A stretch of 64,000 nt of DNA from Clitopilus passeckerianus (taxonomy: Eukaryota > Basidiomycota > Agaricomycetes > Agaricales > Entolomataceae): NCBI GenBank assembly GCA_944990035.1, contig CALYLX010000118.1, forward strand, positions 39,186 through 103,185, written 5' to 3'. The position numbers and the translations under genes were made by a program. Shown piece after piece: positions 62,839-64,000 of the stretch. Numbering within the stretch: the first letter of the stretch is position 1; each line of letters begins with the position of its first letter. The notes beneath the pieces are model-generated. The model saw only the letters and a list, made by a program, of their open reading frames with translations. It did no database searches and was not told the DNA's origin.

Positions 62839-62991
62839 TGTAGAAATATGGACCATTGTATATAATTACGTAATTTTCAGCTTTTTACTTTATGTACTTT
62901 GTATACATGTAGCACTTTGAATATCCAGATACAATTCGACTTAGCATCCGTGTGAGGTAACTTAGGAGCTACAAGCGCCATATAAGCACCA
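62839..62991. mobile_element. 153-bp solo-LTR-like insertion with GATAC target duplication
   Basis: The insert starts TGTAGAAATATGG and ends AAGCACCA, so it has the TG...CA ends of an LTR. It is flanked on both sides by GATAC (62834-62838 and 62992-62996). Removing the insert and one GATAC brings two parts of the retroelement back next to each other at the place expected for the family (KDT next to a peptide with SNCPQASP). The size fits a solo LTR of a short LTR (TRIM-like) element. Confidence 0.65.
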
Positions 62992-63108
62992 GATACATTC
63001 GAGAATCCAACTGCCCACAAGCATCCCCGCTTCTTTGTTGCAAGAAACCAGAAGCCCTGAGACTATGCCAGAACTACCGACGACTCAACGAAGAAACCAT
63101 AGCCAATA

Positions 63109-63776
63109 GGGCATTTCACGCTGTTGCTGTGGATTTTATTTTAATGATTTTCCACTTGTTGTTGATCACTTTGATAAAAAGCGCTTAAAATGACTGAAAC
63201 ACTTGAAAATGTGCCTATATGAAACCCCTCTGAATACAATTTTTTTTCTTGCATTCCTTTGTAACTAGTCAACTAATTCAATAAATTTTATCTGATGACT
63301 AATGTGCACTTGACCCAATCTGGTATGCCCACCATCCTGCTCCATCAACCTCTTTCTCAACAGTGCTAAGTGGCCCATACTTCAGATCCTTTAGTGGCAC
63401 AAGCAGCAGTCCAAGTCTGATTTGGATGCATCAGACACATCCATCAGGTGCAATGGCTCTGCAGTCGGTCTTGCAATTACTGACATGGGGTAGCATTGGG
63501 CAATGGAGGACATTGAACATGAAACATGTATATTAAATTTAATTGACATGGTAAAGAAGAATTATTTAATTATGGTACCACGGAGCCGGATTGGAAAAAT
63601 GAAATGGAAAGCAGAATGGAAATATTGCAAAAGCAACTCTAGTGCCTCTTGCATACTTTAAAAAACAGTTGTGTTTTTCAATGCAGCATTTTTTGAAAGG
63701 TTCAAACTCCAAAAAGCGAGACAAAGTAAAGTCCAAAACCCATTAAAATTCCACTAGAAGCAAGAGTGAAACACCC
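63109..63776. mobile_element. 668-bp TA-flanked TIR element inserted in the RT region
   Basis: Ends are imperfect inverted repeats of about 45 bp: left GGGCATTTCACGCTGTTGC, right (reverse complement) GGGTGTTTCACTCTTGC, continuing with a shared TTTTAATG block. TA flanks both ends (63107-63108 and 63777-63778), the duplication made by Tc1/mariner-type elements. Without it and one TA the RT reading frame is continuous across the junction. No transposase frame is inside, so it is non-autonomous. Confidence 0.7.
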
Positions 63777-64000
63777 TAATGCCTACCTTTTACCACTGGC
63801 TCTCATTGACAAACTGAAAGGAGCAACGGTCTTCACCAAACTTGACATTTGATGGAGATATCACAATATCTGCATCAAAGATGGCAATCAATGGAAAGCA
63901 GCATTCAAAACCAATCAAGCGACTATTTGAGCCAATAGTGATGTTTTTGGACTCAATGAACTTACCCAGCACATTTCAAGCCATGATGAACCACCTCTTC

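Larger units (their letters stand above)
60700..64000 (+). mobile_element. degenerate Ty3/gypsy LTR retrotransposon (gag, protease, start of RT), runs off the window
   Basis: Plus strand, many stops and shifts. A gag-like stretch is at 60829-61422 (PPTTFDDSCENRP and others). A zinc knuckle CYYCSKKGHTIQ lies near 61549, with its last Cys after a stop. An aspartic-protease motif ALIDSGAQGRHLL is near 61905. Pre-RT sequence (KLYPLSPLGKKLDESLKENL) is near 62765-62830, RT block LRLCQNYRRLNEETIAN near 63055-63107, and RT block LIDKLKGATVFTKLDI followed by the FQAMMNHLF-type end near 63800-64000. The order gag, protease, RT, with the fungal Ty3/gypsy wording of RT, identifies the class. Two later insertions split it (62839-62991 and 63109-63776). 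No LTR of its own could be placed. Confidence 0.85.

Overview
This window looks like nuclear DNA of a basidiomycete fungus, most likely Agaricomycotina. Almost every gene is cut by many GT-AG introns of about 45-60 nt, some exons are only 3-12 nt, and the protein set is fungal: Vrg4-type GDP-mannose transporter, SHR3, Rho3, Bem3-type RhoGAP, Ecl1-like, MscS/EF-hand channel and an Fe-S serine dehydratase.

Layout. 0-24.4 kb is a dense gene block: the 3' end of an ABCC transporter (+), an EF-hand MscS channel (+), a mitochondrial PPR protein (-), a decayed TUP1-like WD40 gene (-), an uncharacterised protein (+), a DUF1295 membrane protein (-), L-serine dehydratase (-), a PX-PH-RhoGAP protein (+) and SHR3 (+). 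24.4-36.4 kb is gene-poor, with a single Ecl1-like gene at 31.2 kb. 36.4-56.8 kb is dense again: SmB (-) head-to-head with a nitronate monooxygenase (+), pyruvate carboxylase (-), GDP-mannose transporter (-), clathrin heavy chain (+), Rho3 GTPase (-) and a DUF1640/MCUR1-type mitochondrial protein (+). From about 56.8 kb to the end the sequence turns AT-rich and is made of transposon relics: a Tc1/mariner transposase remnant, a cluster of GGCTGA-core inverted repeats, a 1.37-kb element with about 140-bp inverted repeats, and a degenerate Ty3/gypsy retroelement running off the right edge. That retroelement is itself interrupted by a 153-bp solo-LTR-like insert and a 668-bp TA-flanked inverted-repeat element.

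The genes do not form a pathway cluster. Several belong to the same cell processes: polarised secretion and endocytosis (clathrin, Rho3, RhoGAP, SHR3, GDP-mannose transport), pyruvate/serine metabolism (pyruvate carboxylase, serine dehydratase) and mitochondrial function (PPR, DUF1640).

The most striking irregularity is that otherwise well-conserved genes (SmB, clathrin, RhoGAP, nitronate monooxygenase, Ecl1-like) carry single-base frame breaks, nearly all in short homopolymers. The simplest reading is uncorrected indel error in the assembly, and this should be settled before calling any of them pseudogenes. I found no CRISPR array, no rRNA, no convincing tRNA gene and no clear new defence-like or biosynthetic system.
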